This document shows positions 29,366-36,886 of a stretch of DNA of 64,000 bases, one piece after another. How positions within the stretch are numbered: position 1 is the first letter of the stretch; the number at the start of each line of letters is the position of its first letter. The stretch is taken from NCBI RefSeq assembly GCF_037414475.1, contig NZ_CP147913.1, forward strand, positions 124,001 through 188,000, given 5' to 3'. A program made the translations under genes and the position numbers. The stretch is from Myxococcus stipitatus (GTDB lineage: Bacteria; Myxococcota; Myxococcia; Myxococcales; Myxococcaceae). A model generated the notes under the pieces. It was not told where the DNA came from, did not search any database, and saw nothing but the letters and a program-made list of their open reading frames with translations.

Positions 29366-29397
29366 GGCCGACGGGGAAGGTCTACACTGGGTCCGCC

Positions 29398-30270
29398 ATG
29401 AAGATTCGTAATCGGTTGAATCCGTCCAACCCTTGCTTCTCCTTCGAGTTCTTCCCGCCGAAGACCGACGAAGGTGTGGCCAACCTCCTCAGGACGTTGG
29501 AGGACCTGGCACCTCTGGAGCCGGGGTTCGTCTCCGTGACGTACGGGGCCGGCGGCAGCACGCGCGACAGGACGCTGGAGCTGGTCACCCGCATCAAGGC
29601 GGAGACCAGCATCGAGGCGATGGCGCACCTGACGTGTGTCGGGCACACGCGGGAGGAGTTGCGGGAGCTGCTCCAGAAGCTCGCGGACGCCAGGCTGGAC
29701 AACGTGCTCGTGCTGAGAGGGGACCCGCCCCTGGGGCAGAAGACCTTCACGCCCGCCGAGGGCGGCTTCACCTATGCCTCGGAGCTGGTGCGATTCATCC
29801 GAGAAGAGGATTTCAACTTCTGCATGGGGGGCGCGTGCTATCCGGAGGGCCACGTGGAAACGGCCTCCCGCGACGACGACCTGCGTCATCTGAAGGCCAA
29901 GGTCGACGCGGGGCTGGACTTCGTGGTGACGCAGCTCTTCTTCGACAACGCGTTCTACTTCGACTTCGTGGAGCGGGCGCGCCGCGCGGGCATCAACGTC
30001 CCCATCGTCCCGGGCATCATGCCCATCACCAACTACGAGCAGGTGCAGCGCTTCACGCGGATGTGCGGCGCGACCGTGCCCATGAGGCTGGGCCTGCAGA
30101 TGGAGCGGGTGAAGGACCAGCCGGACGCGGTGGTGCAGCTGGGCGTGGCGCACGCCACGGTGCAGTGCATGGAGCTGCTGTCGCGCGGCGTGCCTGGTAT
30201 CCACTTCTACACACTCAACAAGTCCCCGGCCACGCGGATGATCGTGAGCGCCCTGAGAGCCCGTACATGA
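29398..30270 (+). CDS. metF: Methylenetetrahydrofolate reductase
   Basis: 290 residues, a bacterial MetF. It reduces 5,10-methylene-THF to 5-methyl-THF with a flavin, feeding methionine synthesis. Motifs seen are FSFEFFPPKTDEG near the N-terminus, VSVTYGAGGSTRDRT, HLTCVG and LRGDPP, plus VTQLFFDN and PGIMPITNY. The ATG has no close Shine-Dalgarno; a TACACT hexamer at 29383-29388 lies only nine bases away, so a very short or absent leader is possible. Its stop overlaps the start of the next gene (ATGA). Confidence 0.97.
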   Translation: MKIRNRLNPSNPCFSFEFFPPKTDEGVANLLRTLEDLAPLEPGFVSVTYGAGGSTRDRTLELVTRIKAETSIEAMAHLTCVGHTREELRELLQKLADARLDNVLVLRGDPPLGQKTFTPAEGGFTYASELVRFIREEDFNFCMGGACYPEGHVETASRDDDLRHLKAKVDAGLDFVVTQLFFDNAFYFDFVERARRAGINVPIVPGIMPITNYEQVQRFTRMCGATVPMRLGLQMERVKDQPDAVVQLGVAHATVQCMELLSRGVPGIHFYTLNKSPATRMIVSALRART

Positions 30271-30689
30271 GCGGTCCTGGAATCCACCTCCCCTCTACCG
30301 ACCCCCGCGCGAAGGTCATCGAAACCATCCGCGCTCCGGCCTTCTTCCTGCTGTGCACCGGGGTGCTGAACGTCTTCTTCAACATCGCGGGCTTCGTGCT
30401 GGCCGCGCTCCACGTGTCCTCGCCGCTGGCTCCCGCGGGGGCCCCGGCGAACGCGCTGGAGCTCACGCCCGCGCTGGCGCTGATGCTGCTGGTGGGCATC
30501 CTCTGCGGCGTGCTGTCCGCGTGGGGCGCGATGAGCGCGCTCAACCTCAAGGGCTACGGGTTGGCGACGGTGGGCGGCATCACCGCGCTCTACATCCTGT
30601 CCCCCGCCTGCGTCGTCGGCGTGCCCGTGGCCATCTGGATGCTCTTCACGCTGCGCCGGGATGGCGTGCGCGAGGCCTTCCGGAGCTGA
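30267..30689 (+). CDS. Small integral membrane protein, unknown
   Basis: 140 residues. Translation starts at the ATG that overlaps the metF stop (ATGA), indicating translational coupling. Hydrophobic segments at about 24-47, 66-90 and 98-130 suggest three to four TM helices with short loops, and a basic C-terminus RRDGVREAFRS faces the cytoplasm. No family signature was recognised. Co-expression with metF is certain enough from the overlap, but a link to C1 metabolism is not shown. Confidence 0.75.
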   Translation: MSGPGIHLPSTDPRAKVIETIRAPAFFLLCTGVLNVFFNIAGFVLAALHVSSPLAPAGAPANALELTPALALMLLVGILCGVLSAWGAMSALNLKGYGLATVGGITALYILSPACVVGVPVAIWMLFTLRRDGVREAFRS

Positions 30690-30879
30690 CGCCAGGCCCC
30701 CGTCCCCACCGCGGGCGGTGGCACGGATTCAGACAGGCACATGGCACCGGGGGCGGACTGGTTTCGCCCCACCAGGCGCCGCACACATTCGGCTCCCACG
30801 CACCCACCGTCCCCGCACGAGGGACGGCGGGACCGGCCATGGAGGCCGGCCCGGTGCGTGGCACTCATGGAGCCGCCTC

Positions 30880-31425
30880 ATGCCGCTGAACCTTCGCAAG
30901 TCCACCTCACTGCTGTCCCTGGGCGCCGCCCTCGTCCTCCCAGCCATGCCCGCCATGGCGGAGGCCGACCTGGCGGACATCGGAACAACGGAAGTGACGT
31001 GCACCGGCGGCGCCTACCAGACCTGGGAGCCGGGCCTTCAGCTCTGGCTCCAACCCGTCGCGTATACGAACAAGACGAGCTACGACACGTGCACCTCGAG
31101 CGACCCGAACATCACGTCCGGGGAGCTGCTCGTGGCGGCGGAGGTGAAGAGCAGCTGCGTGGGACTCCAGGGCTCCACCGAGGCCACCCTCACCTGGAAT
31201 GATGGCAGCGTCTCCACGGTGGCGCTCTTCCGCTCCGGCGTGGACTACGTCCATGGCGCCCAGGCCTACGTCTCCATCGGCTGGGTGGTGGATGGGCCGT
31301 TCCAGGGAGACGCCGCGGTGATGATGTCCAGCATCACCCCCAACGACCTCACCCCGTGCCTGTCACCCTCGGGCCTCACGGGCCTCTCCGGCCCCTCGTC
31401 CCTGCGCCTCATCCGGCACTATTAG
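30880..31425 (+). CDS. Secreted cysteine-containing protein, unknown
   Basis: 181 residues from MPLNLRKSTS. A Sec signal peptide ends AMA (about 26). The mature part has four cysteines (EVTCTGG, YDTCTSS, KSSCVGL, LTPCLSP) that could form two disulfides, and alternating polar/hydrophobic strands consistent with a small beta-sandwich. No catalytic motif. The open frame extends 73 codons upstream but that sequence is not protein-like. It ends close to the convergent histidine kinase. Confidence 0.6.
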   Translation: MPLNLRKSTSLLSLGAALVLPAMPAMAEADLADIGTTEVTCTGGAYQTWEPGLQLWLQPVAYTNKTSYDTCTSSDPNITSGELLVAAEVKSSCVGLQGSTEATLTWNDGSVSTVALFRSGVDYVHGAQAYVSIGWVVDGPFQGDAAVMMSSITPNDLTPCLSPSGLTGLSGPSSLRLIRHY

Positions 31426-31454
31426 AGGCGCCCACGCCCTCCACGCGCGAAGGA

Positions 31455-32996
31455 CTAGGAGGAACAAGCGACCTCCGCCGAGGCCCGCGCGTGGGGAAGG
31501 CAGATGGTGAACACGCTGCCCTCCCCTTCACGGCTCTCCACGCGCAGGGTGCCGCCGTGCTGCCGCACGGTGCTGGCCACCACCGGCAGCCCCAGCCCCG
31601 TGCCATGCTCCTTCGTGGTGAAGAGCGGTTCGAAGATGTGCTCCAGCACCTGCGCGGGGATGCCTTCACCATTGTCCGTCACCCGGATGTGGAAGGCCCG
31701 CCCCCCGCTCAGCTCCGCCGACACGAACACCAGCCCCTCGCGTCCCGGAGGCATGGACTCCGCGGCGTTCTGCACCAGGTTGATGAGCACCTGGCGAAGC
31801 AGCTCCCGGTCCACCCACGGTGACTCCAGCCCCATGGGCACCCGGTTCTCCACCCGGACGCCCTCGCGACGGGGCACCACGTCGACGGCCTCCTCCACCA
31901 GCCCGTGCAAGGAACAGGGACGCAGCACCAACGGGCGCTCGCGCACGAACTCCAGAATCTCCGACGTGAGGCTGGTGCACACCGCCAGCTCCCGCTCGAT
32001 GATGTCGAGGAAGCGCTGCAAGCGCGCGTCCTCCCGCGCCCCGTCCACATGGCGAAGCCTGCGCACCACCGCGGCATTGGCCGTGCGCGCCGCGGCCAGC
32101 GGGTTGCGCAGCTCATGGCTCACTGTCGCCGTCAGCCGCCCCACCGCCGCGAGCTTCTCCATCCGGGCCACCTGCTCCCGCGAGTCCTTCAACTCCCGGC
32201 CGCTGCGCTCCAACATCCGTTCCCGCTCCTGAAGCTCCCCCTCGCGAACACGCGCCAGCCCGCCCTGCCGCTCCGCGACGCGCTTCATCTCCCGCGTCGC
32301 GCCCCGGCACGCCAGCACCAGCACGCCATCCACCACGCCCACCCAGAACACCAGCTCCAGCACGCCGCCCCCCGGAGTCCCCGTCAGGGAGACACCCGCC
32401 TGGGGCCAGACCATCCCCCTCAAGAGATGCGCCACCACCGCGGCCGCCCCCGCCGTCACCAGCACCCGCGCGTCCCGATAGAAGCTCACCAGCACCAGCG
32501 AACCGAAGACATGGACGTACGTCTCCAGCCGAGCGCCGGACAGGTGTACCAGCAGCACGGACCACAGTACCTGCGCCACCGACATCACATGCCGCGTCCC
32601 CCCCGCACCGGGCCGCAACACCGCCAACGTCGAGGGGATGATGCACAGCGGTCCGCCCCAGAGCAGCGCGACCCACAGCGGCGCGGGACCGGGGCTCCCC
32701 CGCCACTCCCAGGGATGCGCGGAGAGCGCCACCGATAGGGCCAGCACGAACAACCACTGCCCCACCATCAGCCCCACGCCCAGCCGGTCCACCCGGCTCC
32801 GTACCGCCGCCAGGTAATCCCTCCACAACGCGCAGGCGCGCGCCTCCACCGCCGCGTCGAGCGGCCTGGCTTCCGACTCCCCGGACTCCGCCATGGACGC
32901 GGCGGAGCGCATGACGTCCGGCGGACCCGTCTGCCCCGCACGCGATTGCTCCGCGGGCGCATCCGCCTCGTGTTGGTTCGACATCCTCAGGCTCAC
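31455..32996 (-). CDS. Orphan membrane histidine kinase
   Basis: 513 residues from GTG (an ATG four codons later is equally possible). A soluble N-terminus is followed by about six TM helices (72-230) containing HVFGSLVLVSFYRDARVL and VVAHLLRGMVWPQ. A coiled coil (235-280) leads to the HisKA domain with SHELRNPL (His294), and a HATPase_c domain carries NLVQNAAES, DNGEGIP and GTGLGLPVV. It should autophosphorylate and pass phosphate to a response regulator, but none is adjacent. The TM histidines and the YRD motif resemble an unnamed membrane sensor found in planctomycete and myxobacterial kinases (from memory). A promoter lies just upstream. Confidence 0.9.
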   Translation of the reverse strand: MSLRMSNQHEADAPAEQSRAGQTGPPDVMRSAASMAESGESEARPLDAAVEARACALWRDYLAAVRSRVDRLGVGLMVGQWLFVLALSVALSAHPWEWRGSPGPAPLWVALLWGGPLCIIPSTLAVLRPGAGGTRHVMSVAQVLWSVLLVHLSGARLETYVHVFGSLVLVSFYRDARVLVTAGAAAVVAHLLRGMVWPQAGVSLTGTPGGGVLELVFWVGVVDGVLVLACRGATREMKRVAERQGGLARVREGELQERERMLERSGRELKDSREQVARMEKLAAVGRLTATVSHELRNPLAAARTANAAVVRRLRHVDGAREDARLQRFLDIIERELAVCTSLTSEILEFVRERPLVLRPCSLHGLVEEAVDVVPRREGVRVENRVPMGLESPWVDRELLRQVLINLVQNAAESMPPGREGLVFVSAELSGGRAFHIRVTDNGEGIPAQVLEHIFEPLFTTKEHGTGLGLPVVASTVRQHGGTLRVESREGEGSVFTICLPHARASAEVACSS

Positions 32997-33028
32997 CCCG
33001 GCCGCACTGGCCCCTCAGGATCCGCCCC

Positions 33029-33056
33029 ATTCTAACGAGTCGAGACTATCAGGCAA
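33029..33056 (-). promoter_or_regulatory. Probable promoter of the histidine kinase gene
   Basis: TTGCCT (33056-33051), 16 bases, then TAGAAT (33034-33029) on the minus strand. The predicted start of transcription is about 25 bases before the GTG start codon. Confidence 0.5.
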
Positions 33057-33144
33057 TGCAGTTTTATCCGACTATGCAGCTTGTGATATCGACAACAACC
33101 ACCCCCGCCAGGAACCGCAGGTAGCCCGCTGTCCCCAATGACAG

Positions 33145-33166
33145 GCGTTGTACCTGGGTACAATGC
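33145..33166. promoter_or_regulatory. Operator-like palindrome
   Basis: TTGTACCTGGGTACAA (33148-33163) is a perfect 7-bp inverted repeat around a TG centre. Including flanks it extends to ten pairs with a single G-T mismatch. It lies about 90 bases upstream of the kinase promoter -35 box, an activator-like distance. Length and symmetry suit a TetR/GntR/MerR-sized dimer. Confidence 0.5.
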
Positions 33167-33387
33167 CAAAGCCATACATCTCGACATCCTGAAAATCCTG
33201 CTTTAAATCGAGTTGCAGGAAATCCATCTGGACATATCATCCGCGGCGTGGTGACGGCGGTGGACGCGGCCCGAATGGGCTGGAGCTTGCTCTGGCCTGG
33301 GCTGGTGGACGCGCCGACGGCTGGCGTCGGATTGAGGGCTCCGCCCTGCCCCGGGGGGGTGGGTGGGGCGGAGCCTGCGGTTTTCGA

Positions 33388-34332
33388 TCAACGTCCCGAG
33401 TGAGCCAGCAGCTTGTGCAGCAGCGGCTCCACCAGCTCGCGTCCGCGCAGCGCCCGCAGCCAGCGGGCTGGAATGCCCCGCACGCCGTGAATCACACCCG
33501 CGATGCCACCCGCCACGGCCGCCGTGGTGTCCGTGTCATGCCCCAGGCGCACCGCCGAGCGGACCACGTCCTCGTATGCCGCCGCGGCGCCCACGCAGTC
33601 CCTCGCGGAGCGAAGACAGTCCACCACATAGCCCGTCCCCCGCCCCGGAGTGTCCTCGGCGCCCAGCGGAAGCACGGTGGTGTCCAGCTCCAGGCGGGAT
33701 TCGGTGCCCTCCGGATACAGCGCCCGGAAAGCCTTCACCGCCTCCGCCCAGGGCTGGGCCGAGCCCTCCAACGCACGCCGAGCCCAAAGACAGTACAACG
33801 CGCAACACACCTGCGAGCGTGCGTGTCCATGTGTCACCCGGGATTGAACCATGGCATCCGTGGCGAGCTCCGCGTCGCTCCCCCGGTGCCAGAGCGCCAG
33901 GGGCAACACCCGCATCAAGGCGCCGTTGCCGTTGTCCTGCGGGCCAGAAGGCCCGGCGCGAAGGGCAGGCACCCCCGCACGCACCGCCGCCAGGGCCCGG
34001 TCCGTCTGGATGCCCACGTCGAAGACGCAGCCATCCACCGCGAGGTAACCCCACTCGCGCCAGTTCACCAGCCGGCGCCCCAGGTCCTCCGGGTCCAGGC
34101 GGCCCTGATAGAGCAGCGAGTCCAACAGGCAGAGCGCGTGCGCGCCATCGTCGGACCAGGTGCCAGGGGGCGTGTCCGGGTGCGCGCGTCCGAAGCCCGC
34201 GGGGGGCTCGAACTCGATGGCGTCCCGTGCGGGAATCCACTCCGGCGCGTGGAACTCATACGGCACGCCCAGCGCATCCCCCACCAGCAGGCCGAGGACT
34301 CCTCCCTCGATTCGCTCCTCGCGTGTCACCAC
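33388..34332 (-). CDS. ADP-ribosylglycohydrolase (DraG-like)
   Basis: 314 residues from the first of two tandem GTG codons, which has GGGAGG six bases upstream; the longer frame is spurious. It has the ADP-ribosylglycohydrolase all-helical fold: GGVLGLLVGDALGVP near the N-terminus, first metal motif TWSDDGAHAL (59-68, where most members have TDDT), NGNGALMRVLPLAL in the middle and GHDTDTTAAVAGGIAG near the C-terminus for the second metal site. It removes ADP-ribose from a protein, nucleic acid or small molecule using Mg/Mn. No ADP-ribosyltransferase is nearby. Divergent from the DUF937-OmpA gene. Confidence 0.9.
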   Translation of the reverse strand: MVTREERIEGGVLGLLVGDALGVPYEFHAPEWIPARDAIEFEPPAGFGRAHPDTPPGTWSDDGAHALCLLDSLLYQGRLDPEDLGRRLVNWREWGYLAVDGCVFDVGIQTDRALAAVRAGVPALRAGPSGPQDNGNGALMRVLPLALWHRGSDAELATDAMVQSRVTHGHARSQVCCALYCLWARRALEGSAQPWAEAVKAFRALYPEGTESRLELDTTVLPLGAEDTPGRGTGYVVDCLRSARDCVGAAAAYEDVVRSAVRLGHDTDTTAAVAGGIAGVIHGVRGIPARWLRALRGRELVEPLLHKLLAHSGR

Positions 34333-34615
34333 GGTGCGCCTCCCGGGTCCCACCCACGACGTTGAGTCGCGGACGCTCGCGCTGTCCCTCTCCGCCGTCA
34401 AGGCCCGGCCGCCCCAGGCGGGCCGCATGTGCGAGGAGGCGGTCAGCGGCTGGGTCCTTCGGGCCCGCCAGGAGGGCGATGCTGCCCTAGCGCGCCGTCC
34501 GCACCCTCCTTCCCTGAAGAGTCGTTCGCATCGGAGCCCTCTGCTCCACGCAGGCGGTGAGCGACTCCCCTCACCGGGGGCGACTGGTGCCGCCCGAATC
34601 GCAGGAGGCATTCGC

Positions 34616-35857
34616 ATGGCGTTCAATCTCATCGACATGGTCCGTGAGCGCTTCACGGGCAACGTGGTGCAACAGATGGGCTCCTCCCTGGGCGAGGACC
34701 CGAGCACCCTGACACGGGCGCTCCCAGGCGCCATCGCGGCGGTGGGAGGGAGCGTGGTGGAGCGAGGCTCCACGGAGGCCGGTGCCCAGCGCCTCATGTC
34801 CCAGCTCAACGAGGGCGGCTTCACCGGCCCCGACGCGGGCAACGAGGACGCCCTCTCGCCAGACACCGCGGAGCGGGGACAAGGCATGCTCAACGGCCTG
34901 TTCGGCGACAAGCTGGGCATGCTCACCAACGCGCTCGGCCGCTCCGGCGGCTTCAGCAACAGCAAGTCCGCGTCGAGCCTCTTGGCCGTGGTGGCCCCCA
35001 TGCTCATGGGGGTGATTGGCAAACACGTGCGCGACAACCGGATGAGCGCGTCGGGCCTGAGCCAGCTGCTCGGCAGCCAGCGCTCAATCATCTCCTCCGC
35101 GCTGCCCGCGGGCCTGGGCAGCGTGCTGGGCATGGGCGGCGCCACGGGGCCTCGTGTCGTCGAAGAGGTCCATGAGACGCGCACGCTCCCCACCGTGGAG
35201 ACGGTGCGGCGCCAGCAGCCCATCGAACACACGCCCGTGCACACCCCGGAGCCCCGCAAACAGAACCTGTCATGGGTCATCCCCGTGGCGCTGCTGGCGC
35301 TCCTGGCGGGCTGGTTCCTCACCCGAGGCAAGCGCGAGCCCCCCCGCCGTGAACAGGCGGCCGCCACGCAGCCGGCCCAACCCGCTCAGCCGACGCAACC
35401 CGCGCGGCCCGCGCCCGAGGACACCGGCGTGGGTGGCGCGGGCACGACGGGCACCCGCGCGCCCGCCGTCGTCCAGGACGCGCAGGGCATGCGCCAGGCC
35501 ATCGACAGCGGCGCCAACAGCTTCATCCTGGGCGGCGTGGGCTTCGAGGACGGCTCCGCGACGCTGACGCCGCAGAGCGATGCCAGCGTGGGGCAGCTCG
35601 CGTCGGTGCTGCGCGAGAAGCCCGAGGCCCGCGTCCGCATCGCCGGCCATACGGACTCCACGGGTGACCCGGCCGCCAACCAGCAACTCGCGCAGCGCCG
35701 CGCCGAAGCGGTGCGCTCCGCCCTCGTCGCGGACGGCATCCCCGCCAATCGCGTGGACGTCGCCTCCGTGGGTTCCGAGAAACCCGTCGCGAACAACGAC
35801 ACGACGCAGGGTCGCGACATGAATCGCCACATCGAAGTCCAGATGTTGAGCCGTTGA
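34616..35857 (+). CDS. DUF937-transmembrane-OmpA fusion protein
   Basis: 413 residues with AGGAGG just before the ATG. Residues 1-175 are a DUF937 (YidB-like) domain with no signal peptide. An unstructured Pro/Glu linker leads to one TM helix (219-236, VIPVALLALLAGWFL), a Pro/Gln-rich spacer (245-285) and an OmpA-type peptidoglycan-binding domain (about 305-412) with GHTDSTGDP, RRAEAVRSAL and NRHIEV. Topology predicts DUF937 in the cytoplasm and the OmpA domain bound to peptidoglycan from the inner-membrane side. The role is unknown; a cell-wall-anchored cytoplasmic scaffold is one reading. Confidence 0.85.
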   Translation: MAFNLIDMVRERFTGNVVQQMGSSLGEDPSTLTRALPGAIAAVGGSVVERGSTEAGAQRLMSQLNEGGFTGPDAGNEDALSPDTAERGQGMLNGLFGDKLGMLTNALGRSGGFSNSKSASSLLAVVAPMLMGVIGKHVRDNRMSASGLSQLLGSQRSIISSALPAGLGSVLGMGGATGPRVVEEVHETRTLPTVETVRRQQPIEHTPVHTPEPRKQNLSWVIPVALLALLAGWFLTRGKREPPRREQAAATQPAQPAQPTQPARPAPEDTGVGGAGTTGTRAPAVVQDAQGMRQAIDSGANSFILGGVGFEDGSATLTPQSDASVGQLASVLREKPEARVRIAGHTDSTGDPAANQQLAQRRAEAVRSALVADGIPANRVDVASVGSEKPVANNDTTQGRDMNRHIEVQMLSR

Positions 35858-35881
35858 GACGAAGACAAGCAGCGCCCCAAG

Positions 35882-35907
35882 CCCCTGCGCGAGCCATCGC
35901 GCGGGGG
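35882..35907 (+). terminator. GC-rich hairpin after the DUF937-OmpA gene
   Basis: CCCCTGCGCGA (35882-35892) pairs with TCGCGCGGGGG (35897-35907), one G-T, closing a GCCA tetraloop 25 bases past the stop. There is no T-tract, so termination would be atypical, but the position fits. Confidence 0.5.
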
Positions 35908-36250
35908 TTGCCGCGTCGCGCCGTCGCCATCCGAAAGGTTCACGTGCGACGCCTCCGGCTGGCAAACGTTCATTCCATTGAGTGGTCCGAAACGCACAAA
36001 AGCCGCCACATCAACCGGGGCGGGCATCCCGTGTTGTGCATTGGCCGCCACCCCGCCGCCGGCCTGGATTCCGCGCGCGCCCTCCCCTTTGTGTCTGGAG
36101 ACAGCCCTCAACTGTCCCCACCGAGACAGCACACACCGACCCGCGTCCCAGCCAGGCGGGCTTCTCAGCTCACCCGGATTGCCGCACTTTCAGGGATGAG
36201 CCCGTTCGCGGGTGGGTATCAGGTTCAATTTCTACGTCAGGGGGGCGTCC
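35908..36250. other. Intergenic region upstream of the DUF2378 gene
   Basis: About 340 bases without a credible gene; short open frames lack start signals and family resemblance. No clear -35/-10 pair or inverted repeat was recognised. A moderately AT-rich stretch near 35950-36010 may hold the promoter of the downstream gene. Confidence 0.35.
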
Positions 36251-36871
36251 ATGACTGTGATTGCGTTCCGGAGCCGGGAACGAGAAGCACTCGACCCAGG
36301 CTGCGAGCTGGAACGACGTCTGGGGTTGGCGGCGACCGAGGACCGCGCACGCGGCATGTTCTTCCTGGGAGTGATGGACGTGGTGCGGAGGGAGTCGGGA
36401 GAGACCGCGGCGGCGAGGTGCCTCGCGGCGTCGGGTGAGCGGCGCTTCGTCCCCTTCTTCCTCTATCCCGTGGGCGCCTTCCTGCGGATGTCCTTCGCCG
36501 CGGCGGAAATCCTCGCGCCCCGGCTGGGCGGCTTCGAGACGGCCATGCGCATCATCGGCGCGCAGGCCACACATGACTTCCTCGACTCGGTGGTGGGCCG
36601 CAGCTTCTTGATGCTCGCCGCGGGAGACCCGCGCCGGCTCATCAACAACCTGCCCTCCGGCTATCGCACCGCCGTCACCTATGGTGAGCGGCACGTGACG
36701 TGGACGGGCTCCCAGGACGCGTGCTTCAACGTGTTCCGGGACTTCATGCCCCACACGTACCACGAGGGTGTGTTGCAAGCGGTGTTGCAGGCCGTGGGCA
36801 CCCGCGTCGCACGCGTGCGCGGACGCCCCCTGAGCCTGCTGGACTGCGAATACGTGATGTCGTGGGCGTGA
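36251..36871 (+). CDS. DUF2378/TIGR02265 family protein (myxobacterial paralogous family)
   Basis: 206 residues from MTVIAFRSRE. Typical features of the Myxococcales-restricted DUF2378 family are visible: an N-terminal DPGCELERRLGL/ARGMFFLGV region, FVPFFLYPVGAFLRMSFAAAE, a central ILAPRLGGFETAMRIIGAQA, and the C-terminal VTWTGSQDACFNVFRDFMPHTYH. Members are single-domain, soluble and numerous in each genome; their function is unknown. It is related in shape to heme-NO-binding/V4R-like small-molecule sensors, though I cannot show that here. It converges on the lipase gene, with 15 bases between. Confidence 0.85.
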   Translation: MTVIAFRSREREALDPGCELERRLGLAATEDRARGMFFLGVMDVVRRESGETAAARCLAASGERRFVPFFLYPVGAFLRMSFAAAEILAPRLGGFETAMRIIGAQATHDFLDSVVGRSFLMLAAGDPRRLINNLPSGYRTAVTYGERHVTWTGSQDACFNVFRDFMPHTYHEGVLQAVLQAVGTRVARVRGRPLSLLDCEYVMSWA

Positions 36872-36886
36872 GACGCCGGGTCCGCA

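Larger units (their letters stand above)
32997..33387. other. Regulatory spacer upstream of the histidine kinase
   Basis: 391 bases with no gene. The part from about 33040 to 33245 is clearly more AT-rich than its surroundings, as expected for promoters. It contains the kinase promoter and a strong palindrome (listed separately). A second candidate pair, TTGTTG and CATAGT with a 16-base gap, lies upstream of the first. The right-hand third, towards the stop of the ADP-ribosylglycohydrolase gene, shows nothing. Confidence 0.5.

Noticed and set aside
29304-29397. Glycine riboswitch ahead of gcvT
   Set aside because: The leader is too short (about 28 bases by the promoter) and shows no tandem aptamer architecture.
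34333-35367. N-terminal extension of the ADP-ribosylglycohydrolase frame
   Set aside because: Antisense to the DUF937-OmpA gene; the GTG start at 34332 has a good ribosome-binding site and begins the conserved domain.
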